From NCBI GenBank assembly GCA_001414345.1, contig LLCB01000110.1, positions 62,001-126,000 of the forward strand: a DNA stretch of 64,000 bases. Reading direction: 5' to 3'. This DNA comes from Hymenoscyphus infarciens. Taxonomy: Eukaryota; Ascomycota; Leotiomycetes; Helotiales; Helotiaceae. Both the position numbers and the translations under genes were made by a program. The notes beneath the pieces were generated by a model that saw only the letters and a list, made by a program, of their open reading frames with translations, had not been told where the DNA came from and searched no databases. This document shows, one piece after another, positions 22,818 through 35,040 of the stretch; position 1 is the first letter of the stretch; every line of letters begins with the position of its first letter.

Positions 22818-24827
22818 TCATATGAGTTGGAAGTCTCTCAAAAAGGAATCGTGCGACAAGCTCTCTCCATGCATAATTCCATCAAGATAACATTCCCCAA
22901 TGACGGAGAATCCACCAGGTACGTTACGCAAAACGTAAGGCACCGCGGCCCCAAGTAGCGTACAAATGAAATCTCCCTTCAGAGATTCGCTAGGTACAGA
23001 GGCCAGTCTCCCGGTGACCGTTGTGCAAATTCGACGTTTTGATGACCACTTGGATAGGGAGGCGTCAATTAGAGCGAAAACTCTGTAATGCGAGACCAAC
23101 TCCTGCAATCCACGAACCCCCTTCGGTGTTGTTCTTGCTTCAGCTAAATACTCTTTGAAAGTTCGCTCTGCTCCTTCCATGAAGTCCATATATTGGACAA
23201 CATATTGGGAGTATACTTTGTGTACTGGAAACGCATCCCCCGTGAGTCCACACAATAGTGTTCTCCAAAACAGTTCATGTTTCTCTTCGTTGATCTCTCC
23301 ATTCTCATCCAATGCTAACTCTCGGCAACCTCGAAGCCACTCATATGATTGTTTGAACTCGTCTATTTTAGCCTCATTGAGTTCAAATGCAGCAACTACC
23401 TTGGTAAACTTGGGATCTGGTCCCAAAGCGTCAACGCCATCGACAAATTTTCCAGTTACATGAAGAACGCTTTGGTCATTTGAAAACCATGCTACCGCCT
23501 TCATACCGCCTGACGCTGCAAATTTTGTTCGGCCAGTGTAAAGCACAAAAGGATTTGGATTCTGTCTTTCTGACCAATCTGGAACCCATGATGGGAGTGA
23601 TGGAGTATCTGAAGGACAGGAAAATATTCTCAAGTCTTTCGTTCGGTTGATATCTGCAACAGCAAACTCCTTGAATACCTCATACTGGTTTTTGTCATAG
23701 TCAAAATCGAATGTATTTTTCGCCACCCAATCTTTGGCAAGCCCAACGACTGCATAAACTTTGTCCCGTGGATCGGTACATTTGCTGGTGGAGGTCGCGA
23801 CGAGAATATGAAAAAGTGACATTGATAGTGGTCCACTGTTCGATCGACGAGTTGTTTCTATTGCAGCGACAATTTCGAGCGAACGTTGAGCTTCTCCCCC
23901 TCCTTGTAGGCTGACTGCAAGAAGTCCGTCACCTAGTCGCCGAAATACCTCTGCAAAAGATTCCCATGCTATGGATCTCTCTCCATATAGAATTGTAGCT
24001 TTTCTAGCACTTGCAACTTCTTGTATGATCCAAGTACGACGAAACCAATCTCTGCAGAGCAGGTTGACCATGTGTTTATTTTCTTGGTACTCAAGTTGGG
24101 ATCGATGGGATAGCACCCTGCTTGTTTGGTCTCGATACCATCCAAGTTTGTACCAGAACCAGTTTTGGTTTTGTAACAAACCACTTAACTGTTGCAATGA
24201 GCTAAAAGCAAGTTCGTCATTTTGAGCTACTTCTCCGAGCCACACTAGAACTTGCTTTGCATTTGCAAATATCGCTCGCATTGTGCTCACTTGCCGACTT
24301 CTCTCCACGACCTCCTTCTGGTTGATACATATTTGATCTACCCAAAGAGCTCTCGGCATGTTAGGATCGCGAAGGGCTCGCAAAGCAGCATCGAGACTTC
24401 TAGTAATTTTCTTTTCCTCTCCCGCGAGTTTTAAGCTGTGAGTCTCCTTAGGTTCACCCCAAACATATGAAAGAGCTTCGTAGTCGTGATCTTCTAGTGA
24501 TATGACATGCTTGACAACTCCCTGCAATTCATCTGCAGTTTGCCCAGGCTCAAGAAGCAAGATTCTGGTTGTCTGCTTCTTTGACAGAGGAGTATAAGTG
24601 AATGAAGTGCAGATTCCATCTGTCGGTGGACCCGAATTGTTGGAATCTAGTATTTCTTGAGCATTCTCTCCTTCATGATTGTCGTTCAATGTTTTATTCC
24701 TAAGAGTGCCACATTCAGTGTTTCATGTCAGTATCTCGAGAAGGAGGTCGACTTACGAATATAGATGAAGTAGAAGAGATCTTAGCCTTTGGGTTGCGAC
24801 TGAACCTTCATTTGCGTGTACTTCCAT
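22818..24827 (-). CDS. Heterokaryon incompatibility (HET) domain protein
   Basis: HET-domain proteins mediate non-self recognition and can trigger death of fused hyphae. Two exons: 24827-24757 (MEVHANEGSVATQRLRSLLL...) and 24699-22818, joined by a GTAAGT...TTAG intron with frame kept, about 650 residues. The large exon has no usable ATG before the domain, which is why this short first exon is proposed. Domain landmarks: YEALSYVWGEPKETH, ALRALRDPNMPRALWVDQIC, INQKEVVERSRQVSTM, VLVWLGEVAQ, DWFRRTWIIQEVASARKATI and DPRDKVYAVVGLA. No NACHT, ankyrin or WD repeats are fused. The C-terminal region with a late FSVIGECYLDGIMHGE resembles many stand-alone HET proteins. It lies next to a RIP island. Whether it acts in incompatibility cannot be told. 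Confidence 0.93.
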
Positions 24828-25082
24828 TCTCGAGTTATGTTGATGAGCGCTTGTTTCCAGGAGGGGTCAAATTCCGAGGAAGAAGAAAACATAATGAGGC
24901 TGACCTTTCAGCCACTTTGGTGGCTTTAAAGTTTACACAAGATCTGAGAAGTGAGTTAAAAGTGGCAGTAAGTACTTCAGGTTCGTACCTGCCTCCCTAG
25001 CTTTCGTTGTTTCAACTTTCTAGGGTATTTAAGTAAATTGTCTTAAACACTTAAAACAATTCCCTGTGAGGGTACGGACACG

Positions 25083-25274
25083 ATGGAAGCGTGGGCTGTT
25101 GAGGAGCGAGACGAGAAGATTACCGCGGAAGAAGTAAATGCCCAGGCTGAGGATTGTTGGGGAACAGACTTGGATGTTCAGTACGTAAGACAAATCTACC
25201 GTGAGCATGGATGGCCCGATGCCTTTCGAGAGGAAGCTGTCGAGAAAGTCCTCATGGAAGCCCGTGGTGGATAG
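25083..25274 (+). CDS. Small conserved-looking ORF, 63 aa
   Basis: ATG-initiated frame of 63 codons giving an acidic, helical-looking protein (MEAWAVEERDEKITAEEVNA ... VRQIYREHGWPDAFREEAVE). Composition and codon choice resemble the neighbouring genes rather than random frames, and the segment DLDVQYVRQIYREHGWP looks like a folded motif. No signal peptide, membrane segment or family was recognised. It may be a genuine small protein or the last exon of a larger lost gene. It lies between the divergent HET gene and the convergent eIF3b gene. Confidence 0.45.
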   Translation: MEAWAVEERDEKITAEEVNAQAEDCWGTDLDVQYVRQIYREHGWPDAFREEAVEKVLMEARGG

Positions 25275-25594
25275 TACTAGTTGACTACTAGAGTTCAAAA
25301 CAAAGGAACAGACTTGTTTACCCTTGGAGAGGAAAGGACTAAGTAAATATAAAATTTTCAATTAGGTGGATTGGCAAGGCAGCCAGCTATGCTTTTGTTT
25401 TATCTATGAGTTTTCATGCATTCATATCTGGAACCCATCCAGATGAATCAGGAGGGTCTCTGGGTTCCAATGCATCCGATGGGCAAATCTTGCAAAAAAA
25501 ATATGCAATTATAACTCCAAGCATCAAAAAAGGAACAGCGTGAAAAAACATAAGGCGGTGAAATGAAGCAAAGGGGAAACAAGAGTTGCTACAA
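25275..25594. other. Intergenic, 3' flank of eIF3b
   Basis: No gene seen. A minus-strand frame at 25414-25668 overlaps the end of eIF3b and includes a hydrophobic run, but it has no other support. Confidence 0.4.
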
Positions 25595-27925
25595 TCATGG
25601 CATAACCTCCTCGGTCTCCTCGACGATCTCCTCCATAATTTCCTCGATAACTTGATCCTCACTTTCATCAGTCTTCTTGATCAAGCCCTCGATTGGATCC
25701 AAAGGCAAACCGAGAGCCTCTCGGTCCTCCTTGATTTCTTCCTCGATGCTTGCTCTCCACGCGGTCCACTCGTCGAGTAATCTTCTTCTGTGCTCAACAA
25801 CAGCAAGATCGGCAGAGGCACCTCGGTCGGCATCTTCTTGGTCGAAGGTTTTGCTGTATTCACGGAGGTTCTTGCGAATTGTCTTTTGCTCTTCCTTTGT
25901 GAGAAGTGTTGGTGGTCTTGGGCGCCAGAGCCATTGCTTGAACTTCTCAACGGGCTCCTCACGGAGTTGCTCACCCTTGAAATCATACAGATGGTAACCG
26001 TTCTCCATCTAATTTATAGTTTAGCATGTTGCATCTAATTCGAAATTATAAGACTTACGGTATGCTTCCAGATACTGGCACTTGTGGCAACAAATCTTCC
26101 GGTAGGATCCCAGTCAATATCAGTGACACCGTAGTGGTCAGCGACATTCATGAGTTGTAAGTTGGCGGTCAAATCCTTTTCACTCTCTGGTTTCTCGGCT
26201 ACACCCTCAAAGTCTAGATCAAAAAACTCCATATCGAAACTCTGCTGGGAGTGAACGGTGGCTACAATGACGAATCGTCCCTTTGGTGACCAGAAGATGG
26301 CATTGCTGTTCTTTTTGTCATAGGTTCTGATATGTTTGAAGTTACCAACACCAGCACCCTTGACTTTCTCGGGGCAGTAGAAGCCAACAGAAGTCTTTGG
26401 CGGGACAGCTGATGGAGCGACAACTTCAGCTGTGGTAATGATCACAAATCTGTTGCCCTTTGGTTCCCAAGCAAAATTGATGACAGTATCCTTGATCGAG
26501 TCAACAACTTCGACTGGAACACCTTTCTCTCTAACTCGGAAAATCTCGAGACTGGTGGCCAAAGACTTTTTCGATTTCGAATGTCGGTCGACTTTGACAC
26601 ACAAGTATGAAGCATCTGACTGCCAGTGCAATTTTGCATCGGTGACACTGAAGAGATTCAACGTCCTTACGATTTCCTTCGAAGGAATGCTCATTAGACC
26701 GACCTTCGCGGGGTTGCTGCCAATTTCGGGGGTCCAATAGCAGAAAAGTTGTTCATATGTCTTGATACCGTCTCGGCGGGGTGTTGCTGGTGCCCAATCA
26801 AAATCCATTACACCATCAATTTTGATTGATGTTTTATCAAGCAGACCCATCTTTGGCAGCTCGTAGACTGAGATAGAGGTACCTTGTGTCAAACGGGCAA
26901 CATACTTGTCATCAGAAGACCACTTAAATGCTGGCCAAATGATCTTTCGCTTGACTGGCAATCCTGCTTCATCTGTGCTATTGCTTGGAAGTTCGATGTT
27001 GGCGAAAGAACGGAGGGCCTTGCCAGTCTCGATGTCCCAGATGACATAATTCTTGCCATCATCCTCAACAGTCAACGCCGGATGACCTTCCTCGGGGATG
27101 GAGATGGGACGGTTGGACCAGGTGGTGAGATACTTCTCTCCAGGCGAGAAATCAACCAAGTTGACAAAAGGATGAGCAAAACGCTTCTGACGCGTCCACG
27201 AAGGTCCTCCCCAGAGTTGCACACCCTGTTGATGCATGGAGGTGAGATATGTTCCTTGTGGTGTCCATGCCACGAATGATTCGGTCCAGTGCTGGCGATC
27301 TACGATGCTCTCTGGCGGATCTTTCTCGTTGTTCCAAAGTACCTGTACTCGGTCGTCTTTGTACATCACAAATTGATCTCTACCACGGCCACTTGGATCT
27401 GCAATCCACGAGCGCAAATGTTCCTTTTCTGTGAATTCCTCGATTTTTGGTGGTGTGTATTGTTCCTCAACTCGTCCTTCTCGTCCAAATCGGTCGATAT
27501 CGGTCATCTTGTTCACTCTCAACTGATGTCTTTTGTCGAGCTGGACCATATCGAGGGCCTTGCAGGCAGCAACTGCCTCAGCAGGCTCAGAGTACTCGAT
27601 GAAGGCGAATCTAGGTCTCATCAGTACCAGTTGAATATTTAACGCTCGAAAAAAATTACCTGTAGGAGTTGCCATCTTCTCCGATCGGCATGTGAATCGA
27701 GTCCTCTCGTGTCTTGCCCACAGCGTTCAATTTCCGCAGTAAGAATTTGATCAACTTGGGTCTGGTCTCCTCTGTAACTTCTGGTAGGCCATCGATGACC
27801 ACAAATGTATCGAGCCCTTGCTCCAGCTGAACCTCGAATCTCTCGCGGAGATCGGAAAAGTCGAGCTCATCCTCGTCATAGTCCTCCTCCTCGGGGTCTG
27901 GTAGGTGATCAAAACTGGGCGCCAT
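25595..27925 (-). CDS. prt1: Eukaryotic translation initiation factor 3 subunit B
   Basis: Scaffold subunit of eIF3, which binds the 40S ribosome and organises initiation. Three exons deduced: 27925-27660, 27610-26059 and 26008-25595, about 743 residues, near the yeast Prt1 length. An acidic start ([20 protein letters not shown]) leads into an RRM (about 40-125, [11 protein letters not shown] ... [19 protein letters not shown]), which the first intron splits. The WD40-like beta-propeller follows ([55 protein letters not shown]), then a helical acidic tail ([20 protein letters not shown]) ending in EEVMP. The ATG at 27925 gives [15 protein letters not shown]; codons upstream in frame have no ATG. 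Divergent from cct2. Confidence 0.97.
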
Positions 27926-28241
27926 GATTGCGGTTTGCTGCGACAAAAGTCGTCGGAGGGGTCTGCGTGTGCCCTATGTATCGTGAGATCGTGTGCGAAT
28001 ATTGGAAAGATGCGCGTATGGTTTCTGATTGGATTTGGTATTGTGCTTTACCCCACTTGCTCTCTTTGTAGTGCGCTGGTGCTGTAAAGCGATAAGATGT
28101 GAATTTGCGATTACTTTTGGTGGTGGGTTTTCGCTTGAGTTATGTAAGCAAGGGTATGGCTGAGAGTCGCGAGCTTGGGGAAGACGCGATTTGGGCCGCC
28201 GCCTACGAGGTACATCTTTTTTTTTCTCTCCCACCACAAAA
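27926..28241. promoter_or_regulatory. Divergent promoter between eIF3b and cct2
   Basis: Only 316 bp separate the two start codons. Both UTRs and both promoters must fit here, so shared control of a translation factor and a chaperonin subunit is plausible. A pyrimidine tract (TTTTTTTTTCTCTCCC) lies just before the cct2 ATG. No TATA box is obvious. Confidence 0.6.
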
Positions 28242-29937
28242 ATGGCTTCCTTCAATCCAACTCAGATCTTTGACGATGGCACGACCGAGGAGAAGGGAGA
28301 GAATGCTCGTCTTTCGGCGTTCGTGGGTGCTATTGCCGTTGGGGATTTAGGTAGGGCCGCAGCTCGCATCTTTTTTTATATGGGAGCCTCTAACAGAATT
28401 TAGTCAAGTCCACCTTGGGTCCAAAGGGTATGGACAAGATTTTACAGTCTGCCTCAACCGGTGAAATCTTAGTCACCAACGATGGCGCAACCATCCTCAA
28501 ATCGATAGCTCTCGACAACGCAGCCGCCAAAGTCCTGGTAAATATTTCCAAGGTCCAGGACGACGAGGTTGGAGATGGAACAACATCAGTCACAGTCTTA
28601 GCGGCAGAGTTGCTACGGGAAGCCGAGAAATTGGTCGACAAAAAGATCCACCCCCAAACGATTATCGAGGGTTACAGAATAGCAAGCCATGCGGCTTTGG
28701 CAGCTTTGGAGAAATCTGCGGTGGACCATAGCAGCAATGCCGATGCTTTCAGAAAGGATCTCCTGGCTATTGCTAGAACGACGTTGAGCTCCAAAGTTCT
28801 TTCCCAGGATCGAAATCATTTCGCAGAGCTCGCTGTCGATGCAGTGCTGCGGATGAAGGGTTCATCAGATCTCAGTCACATTCAGATTATCAAGAAGGCT
28901 GGTGGAAAGCTCAACGACTCCTATCTAGATGAAGGTTTTATTTTGGACAAGAAGATTGGTGTCAATCAACCAAAACGTCTGGAAAAGGCCAAGATTCTGG
29001 TCGCAAACACCTCTATGGACACCGACAAGATCAAGATTTTTGGAGCTCGAGTCAAGGTTGGGTCAACCGGAAAGTTGGCAGAATTAGAGAAGGCAGAGAA
29101 GGACAAGATGAAGGCCAAGGTTGAAAAGATCAAGGCCCACGGCATCAACTGCTTCATCAACAGACAACTCATTTACAACTGGCCTGAGCAGCTTTTCTCA
29201 GATGCTGGCATCATGTCTATCGAACATGCCGATTTTGACGGCATAGAACGATTGGCATTAGTGACTGGCGGTGAGATCACGTCTACCTTTGATCACCCAG
29301 ATCAGGTGAAACTCGGACAGTGCGATCTCATCGAAGAGGTTATTATTGGCGAAGATACCCTGATCAAGTTCTCCGGTGTAGCAGCTGGTCAAGCATGTAC
29401 CATTGTCCTGAGAGGTGCTACCGAGCAGCTTCTAGACGAGGCTGACCGATCACTGCACGATGCCTTGGCTGTTCTTTCCCAGACCGTCAAAGAGCCAAGA
29501 ACGACGTTAGGAGGTGGGTGTGCTGAGATGTTGATGGCTAAGGCTGTTGAGGGCGCGGCGTTGAAGGTTGATGGCAAGAAGCAAATCGCTGTCAACGCAT
29601 TTGCCATTGCTCTTCGACAATTACCAACGATTTTGGCGGACAATGCTGGTTACGATTCCAGCGAGCTCGTCGCAAAACTCCGAACCGCCATGTATGATGG
29701 TATGACCACCTACGGATTGGATTTGCTCACACCCGGAGGTGGTATCACGGATATGAGAGAACTGGGTGTGATTGAGAGTTACAAGCTCAAGAAGGCAGTT
29801 GTGTCATCCGCCTCGGAAGCTGCAGAAGTAAGTCCATCTACCTTCTCATGTTTTTGTTTACTTTAGCTAACCTTTCCAAGCTTCTTCTTAGAGTAGACAA
29901 CATTATCCGGAGTGCACCAAGGAGGAGAGAGGGTTGA
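28242..29937 (+). CDS. cct2: T-complex protein 1 subunit beta (CCT2)
   Basis: Beta subunit of the cytosolic TRiC/CCT chaperonin that folds actin and tubulin. Exons 28242-28350, 28404-29827 and 29881-29937 join to 529 residues, the normal length. Signature elements: [25 protein letters not shown], the ATPase motif [12 protein letters not shown], and the subunit-typical [20 protein letters not shown] and [20 protein letters not shown]. The last intron must end at CCAAG (29880), not at the later TTCTTAG, because only that gives the family C-terminus [18 protein letters not shown]. Start ATG at 28242 gives [20 protein letters not shown], the canonical N-terminus. Confidence 0.97.
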
Positions 29938-30868
29938 GGAGTTCACGGAAAAGTATCTGTATAATGAAAAAGCGAGATTACGCGGGGAATTTGTACCATA
30001 CCATTAGATCATGTTGCAGCGTCAATAATGAATGGAAATGAATTCGAGACAAGAATATCTTTGACTGGAGCGTTGGACTCGGCTCGCGATAGACATTCTT
30101 TCAACTTCGGAGGGCAGTGCAGGACCCGCCGTGAGACTAGACTGAAGGATCAGAAAATGTAGCCGAAATGTCAGCGCCGCTTACATTCCATCTGAGGCTT
30201 CAACTTGATAACGACGGGATCTTGATGACAAAGAAAAGCTGGTTCTCTGGATCTGACCGCACTATGAAATATGTGTCCCTTGTTGCAATCAGATAGATGT
30301 TGGAAGTTCGGTTGATAGAAACAGAGCTAGAGACAGGTAACACGGCGATGCACTGCACAGCTTCGGGGTGGCATACGGGGTAGCAAATAATACCTACATA
30401 ATACTTGCTGACACTGCCTCGCACAGCACACACAGAAGGGAGCGCCCCCTTTTGCCGGTTGGTTTTTCACACTGCACTTCGACACCACCGAACATTATAT
30501 TTCGTCCGTACTTCATCCCTTTTCGAAATCTCAGATTGTTGATTGGAAGATCCAACGGTTCATCCCTCCAGCCTGGCTGGCCTGTTTTTTGCGGAGACAA
30601 GCCCTAGCGCCGGCTTCTCAAACACATCAGAATCCACCACCTAACGAAAAGAGGTACTTGCACTTGTCCAGTACCAGCCCGGCCTTTTCAGACTCGATCC
30701 GCTCCAACGCCATCTCAATTCATTAGAAAACATCTAGAACCACCCCTCAGCTTCACATCTGATTGCTGCAACCATAACACAAACAAACACTTGCCTCTGA
30801 GCATCACAACCACCAGAATTCGACGAGGCGACGTCCCCGAGTCCACCAGCAACGTTGAAGCTCGCAAG
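29938..30868. promoter_or_regulatory. Intergenic: cct2 3' flank and ire1 upstream region
   Basis: About 930 bp with no supported gene. The ire1 side is C-rich with short pyrimidine tracts before the ATG at 30869. The open frame continues upstream of that ATG to 30791 without another ATG. Confidence 0.4.
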
Positions 30869-33800
30869 ATGCCGCGACGGCGGCCCCCCGGAGATGGTCG
30901 CGTCGTGAACAATCTCATTATCTTCGCAGCAGCTTTCTTGTTCATACCATGGCTAGTCGATGCTCAGCAGCAGCAGCGTCAGCGGCAAGAATCACCTCAC
31001 GAGAGCCTCGAGCAGGAAAAGTCCCTCACGATCGAGGCCACGAAAATAGCACGCCATCTCGAAACTCCTCTGACTCCAAATCGAAGAAAGAGTACCCTGA
31101 GCATTAACAACGACCGACACATCAAAAACGATGCGAGCGCCATCGCAACTTTGGCTCCGGTGAATTCCGCCGTTGCAGCACCTCCTACAAGACGGCCCAG
31201 CACAAGTAGTGCTGGGCTTACCTCGCCGCATACTGCGCGGAGTCTTGAGGACTGGGAAGTAGAAGACTTTGTGCTTCTGGCGACCGTCGATGGAAAATTA
31301 CATGCCAGGGATCGAAAGACCGGCAAGGAGAGATGGGAACTATCATATGAGAGGCCCATGGTGGAAACGACCTACTACCGACGAAATAGGTCTTCAGTTG
31401 AGGAAGACTACGAATCAATACCGATTGACGACTTCCTCTGGATTGTGGAACCGAGTCGAGACGGGAGCATTTATATATATCGACCTGGTGGTCCGAATCC
31501 CGGCCTCATTAACACGGGTCTTACTATGAAAAAATTGGTGGAGGAATCGCCATATGGAAATGAAGATCCTCCTATTATCTACACGGGAGAGAAGAAAACC
31601 GACATGATTACTGTCGACGCACATACCGGGAAGGTCATCAAATACTTTGGCCCCAAAGGATCACAGTTCAACGGCGAAGGCAATTGTATCAATAGAGGCT
31701 TCCCCAGCGAGGAGTGTACAAACCCAACTTTGACAATTGGACGTACGGAATACACTGTCGCTATCCAGGCTAGGAAAGATGGCCATCAGATTGCCACATT
31801 AAGTTTCTTCGAATGGAGTCCAAACACTTATGACCAGGACCTCCAACGTCAATACCACGAAACACCCGATAATAAATACATCTACACCAGCCACGATGGT
31901 GGTGTGATTGGATTTGATCACGACCGAAGTGATCAAGGCCGGGCAGACGAAGCAGGACGTCTGTTCAAGCATAAATTTCCGTCACCAGTTGTCCGCGTTT
32001 TCGATGTTGCAAGACCATGGACTTCGGAGAAGAACAACCCTGAATTGATAATTCTTCCCCAGCCAATGCCACCGAGTCACGATGACGATGCCGCTGCCCA
32101 ACACCGTGCAAGCAGCATTTTCCTTAACCACACAGAGGATGGCAGCTGGTACGCCATGTCCGGGAGGTCATATCCTCTGGCTGTTCAGGGAACACGGCTA
32201 GCACAGTGTACGCAACAGGGCTGGAAGCAACACCGACCTTCCTGGGATATTATGAGTGAACATCAATTGTCCGAAGCACTTGTTGGCCTTCACTCAATCG
32301 AACACGCCAAGACAGAACCTATGTTGACCATCGCCGCTCCTCCATCCAGTGAAATGCAAATTGAGGAGCCACTAGACGATAAACTTCCTGCTTTGATAAG
32401 CCTACCTAACCTGTCGTACCGATTCCGACAACTGCCTTGGATGGCGGTACACTTTGTACTTGAATTTATCAAAAATCCTGTGCTGATAATTATCTTGACC
32501 GGCTTGTTGGTTACCTACCAACAACAAGTCAGAGCCTGGGTGGGTCGTTTGAGTGGAGACAAGAGAATTGCCCATTACATCTCGGGCTCCATCGTCCCGG
32601 ACAAAACGGAGATGATTCGAACTCACAAAGCCCACGAAGAAAAGGTTCCTGACCTATCAGTGGCCGATGTAGTCGTCGAAGTTCCCCACCAAACATCTGA
32701 GGAACCAAAGGTTAATGGAGATCTTGTTGCGGATGAGGAACCTCCCGCTACACTGCAGCCAATCCCAGTCATCAAGACAGAAGAGTCAAGCCAAGCACCG
32801 TCTCCTGAAAAGAAGAAGGGAAAGGCTCACAGAGGTCGCAGAGGCGGAGTGAAGCATAAAAAGGGGAAGAATGCTGCCCAAGATGGTTCCCAGCAACAAG
32901 ATGTTTCTCAAGACGGAAATCCTCCCAAGCCGAGGCCAACTGTCGAAGATGCTGTCCGGGATGCACAAAAATTGGGCGAACAAACTAAGCTCGAGCCTGA
33001 TATCCGCACCATTTCCAACGACCCATCTGAAGTTTCGGGTCCAATTATCCGTATCGGGGCTTTGGAGGTCAACACCGAGAAGCTTATCGGCACAGGAAGC
33101 AACGGCACCATGGTTTTTGAGGGCAATTTTGATGGACGTGATGTCGCAGTCAAAAGAATGCTGATGCAATTCTTCGACATTGCCTCGCAAGAAACCAAGC
33201 TCCTAAGAGAAAGTGACGATCACCCAAATGGCAAGCTTTATGAACTTTCTGTTTCAACATGATACTAATTTCTCTCCTAGTCATTCGATATTTTGCCCAA
33301 CAACAAGCAGCAGGATTCCTTTATATCGCCCTCGAATTATGTCCAGCCTCCTTGGCTGACGTCGTAGAAAAGCCGAACCTTCATCGTGCTCTTGCACAAG
33401 GAGGCGAACAGGACTTGCCGGATGTTTTATATCAAATCACCAATGGTCTTCAACATTTACACAATCTTCGTATTGTACATCGCGATTTGAAACCTCAAAA
33501 TATTTTGGTCGCAATGGGAAAGAATGGCAGACCACGTCTACTTGTTTCCGATTTTGGCTTGTGTAAGAAGCTGGAAGGGGAACAATCTTCCTTCCGGGCC
33601 ACCACTGCACACGCTGCCGGAACATCTGGATGGCGTGCACCTGAACTTTTACTCGATGACGACGCGAAAGAAGGCTCATCAATGGTCGATGCAAGTACTG
33701 ATGGGGGATCAGGATCCATTCTCGTGAGTTCAGATATGATGCCCAACCGAAGAGCGACCCGCGCCATTGATATATTTTCTCTTGGATTGGTCTTTTTCTA

Positions 33801-34422
33801 CGTACTCACCAAAGGATCTCACCCATTTGATTGTGGTGACCGATACATGCGAGAAGTGAACATTCGAAAAGCAAAATTTGATCTCAGTCGTCTAACTGTT
33901 TACGGAGATTATGGCCTGGAGGCTGAAGATCTCATCGGTTCTATGCTTGCCCCCGAGCCCAAGCAACGACCCACAGCCCGACAGGTCATGGCCCATCCAT
34001 TTTTCTGGCCACCAAAGAAGCGACTCAATTTCCTATGCGACGTTTCCGATCATTTTGAGAAGGAAAAGCGTGATCCACCAACGCCAGCTTTACAGGAACT
34101 TGAATACTATGCATCCCAAGTAACTCGCGGTGACTTTCTCAGATATCTCAGCAAGGACTTTGTTGACTCGATGGGAAAGCAAAGAAAGTATACCGGATCA
34201 CGACTTTTGGATCTTCTTCGGGCCTTGCGAAATAAGAAGAATCACTACGAGGATATGTCGGATAAATTGAAGAGAGAGGTTGGGCCACTGCCAGATGGAT
34301 ATCTGAGCTACTGGACCATCAAGTTTCCAAACCTGTTGATCAATTGTTGGAATTTGATATATAACTTGGGAGAGGATGAGACTGATCGTTTTAAAGAGTA
34401 TTACTTGCCAGCTGGGCTTTGA
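30869..34422 (+). CDS. ire1: Ire1 unfolded-protein sensor, kinase/endoribonuclease
   Basis: ER transmembrane sensor that on unfolded-protein stress dimerises, autophosphorylates and cuts HAC1-type mRNA. About 1167 residues from two exons (30869-33230, 33281-34422). Order: signal-like hydrophobic start (NLIIFAAAFLFIPWLVDA), luminal beta domain (FVLLATVDGKLHARDRKTGK; GPKGSQFNGEGNCINRG), transmembrane segment (NPVLIIILTGLLV, about 534-550), a Lys-rich linker, kinase (GTGSNGTMVFEG; VAVKRM; HRDLKPQN; DFG), then the KEN RNase domain (HPFFWPPKKRLNFL, NKKNHYEDMSDKLKREVGPL). The intron uses a GC donor (GCAAGC), with branch site TACTAAT and TTTCTCTCCTAG, and joins DDHPN to VIRYF in frame. All catalytic residues appear intact. 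Confidence 0.97.
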
Positions 34423-35040
34423 GATTGGGATGATTTTGTGAATAGTACTTTTTGATAGTATTTAGGATATTTTAACATAGCTTTTGATTAACGACTATCT
34501 CTCTTTGGTGTATGATGTGAATCTTTGTGATTGTGTAGGCTGCCATGTTAGACAAAATGCAATCAAGGCTATCATCTATTGTTACTGTTCATTAAAAATC
34601 TTCACTTGATGGTTCTGGAAGAGATTGAGAAAGTCACTCTGCATGAGCACAGGATTTCTCATTTAGAATGACTTCCAGTCCATTAATTTATATTTAATCA
34701 GGGAACAATGAAATTAAGTGACGACTTTTAGCCATCTGTAAGTGAAAAGGCCTTTACAAGGATAATCGGTAAAACATCGGTTAGCAAGGCTTGACTTAAC
34801 GTTTTAGGCAAGGCGTCCATAAGCCTTCTTTCAAGAGATCGCGTCTTCCTCACTCCGAACTTCAACATCCCACAAGTGCCCTAGTCAACCGCCTGAGCAA
34901 CCTTTTCAATACAAGCAATGAGCCATTAAGTCGCGTAGATTCAACCGAATATCTATTGAGTCTCTATTTGACCGCGCAAGCCTCCTCCGGAGTCCCTTTT
35001 CTACACCGGCGCATACAGTCTACCAGGAACCGCCTTCACC
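34423..35040. promoter_or_regulatory. Intergenic: ire1 3' flank and rpb3 promoter
   Basis: About 620 bp with no supported gene. Nothing beyond short A/T-rich tracts typical of terminators and promoters. Confidence 0.4.
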
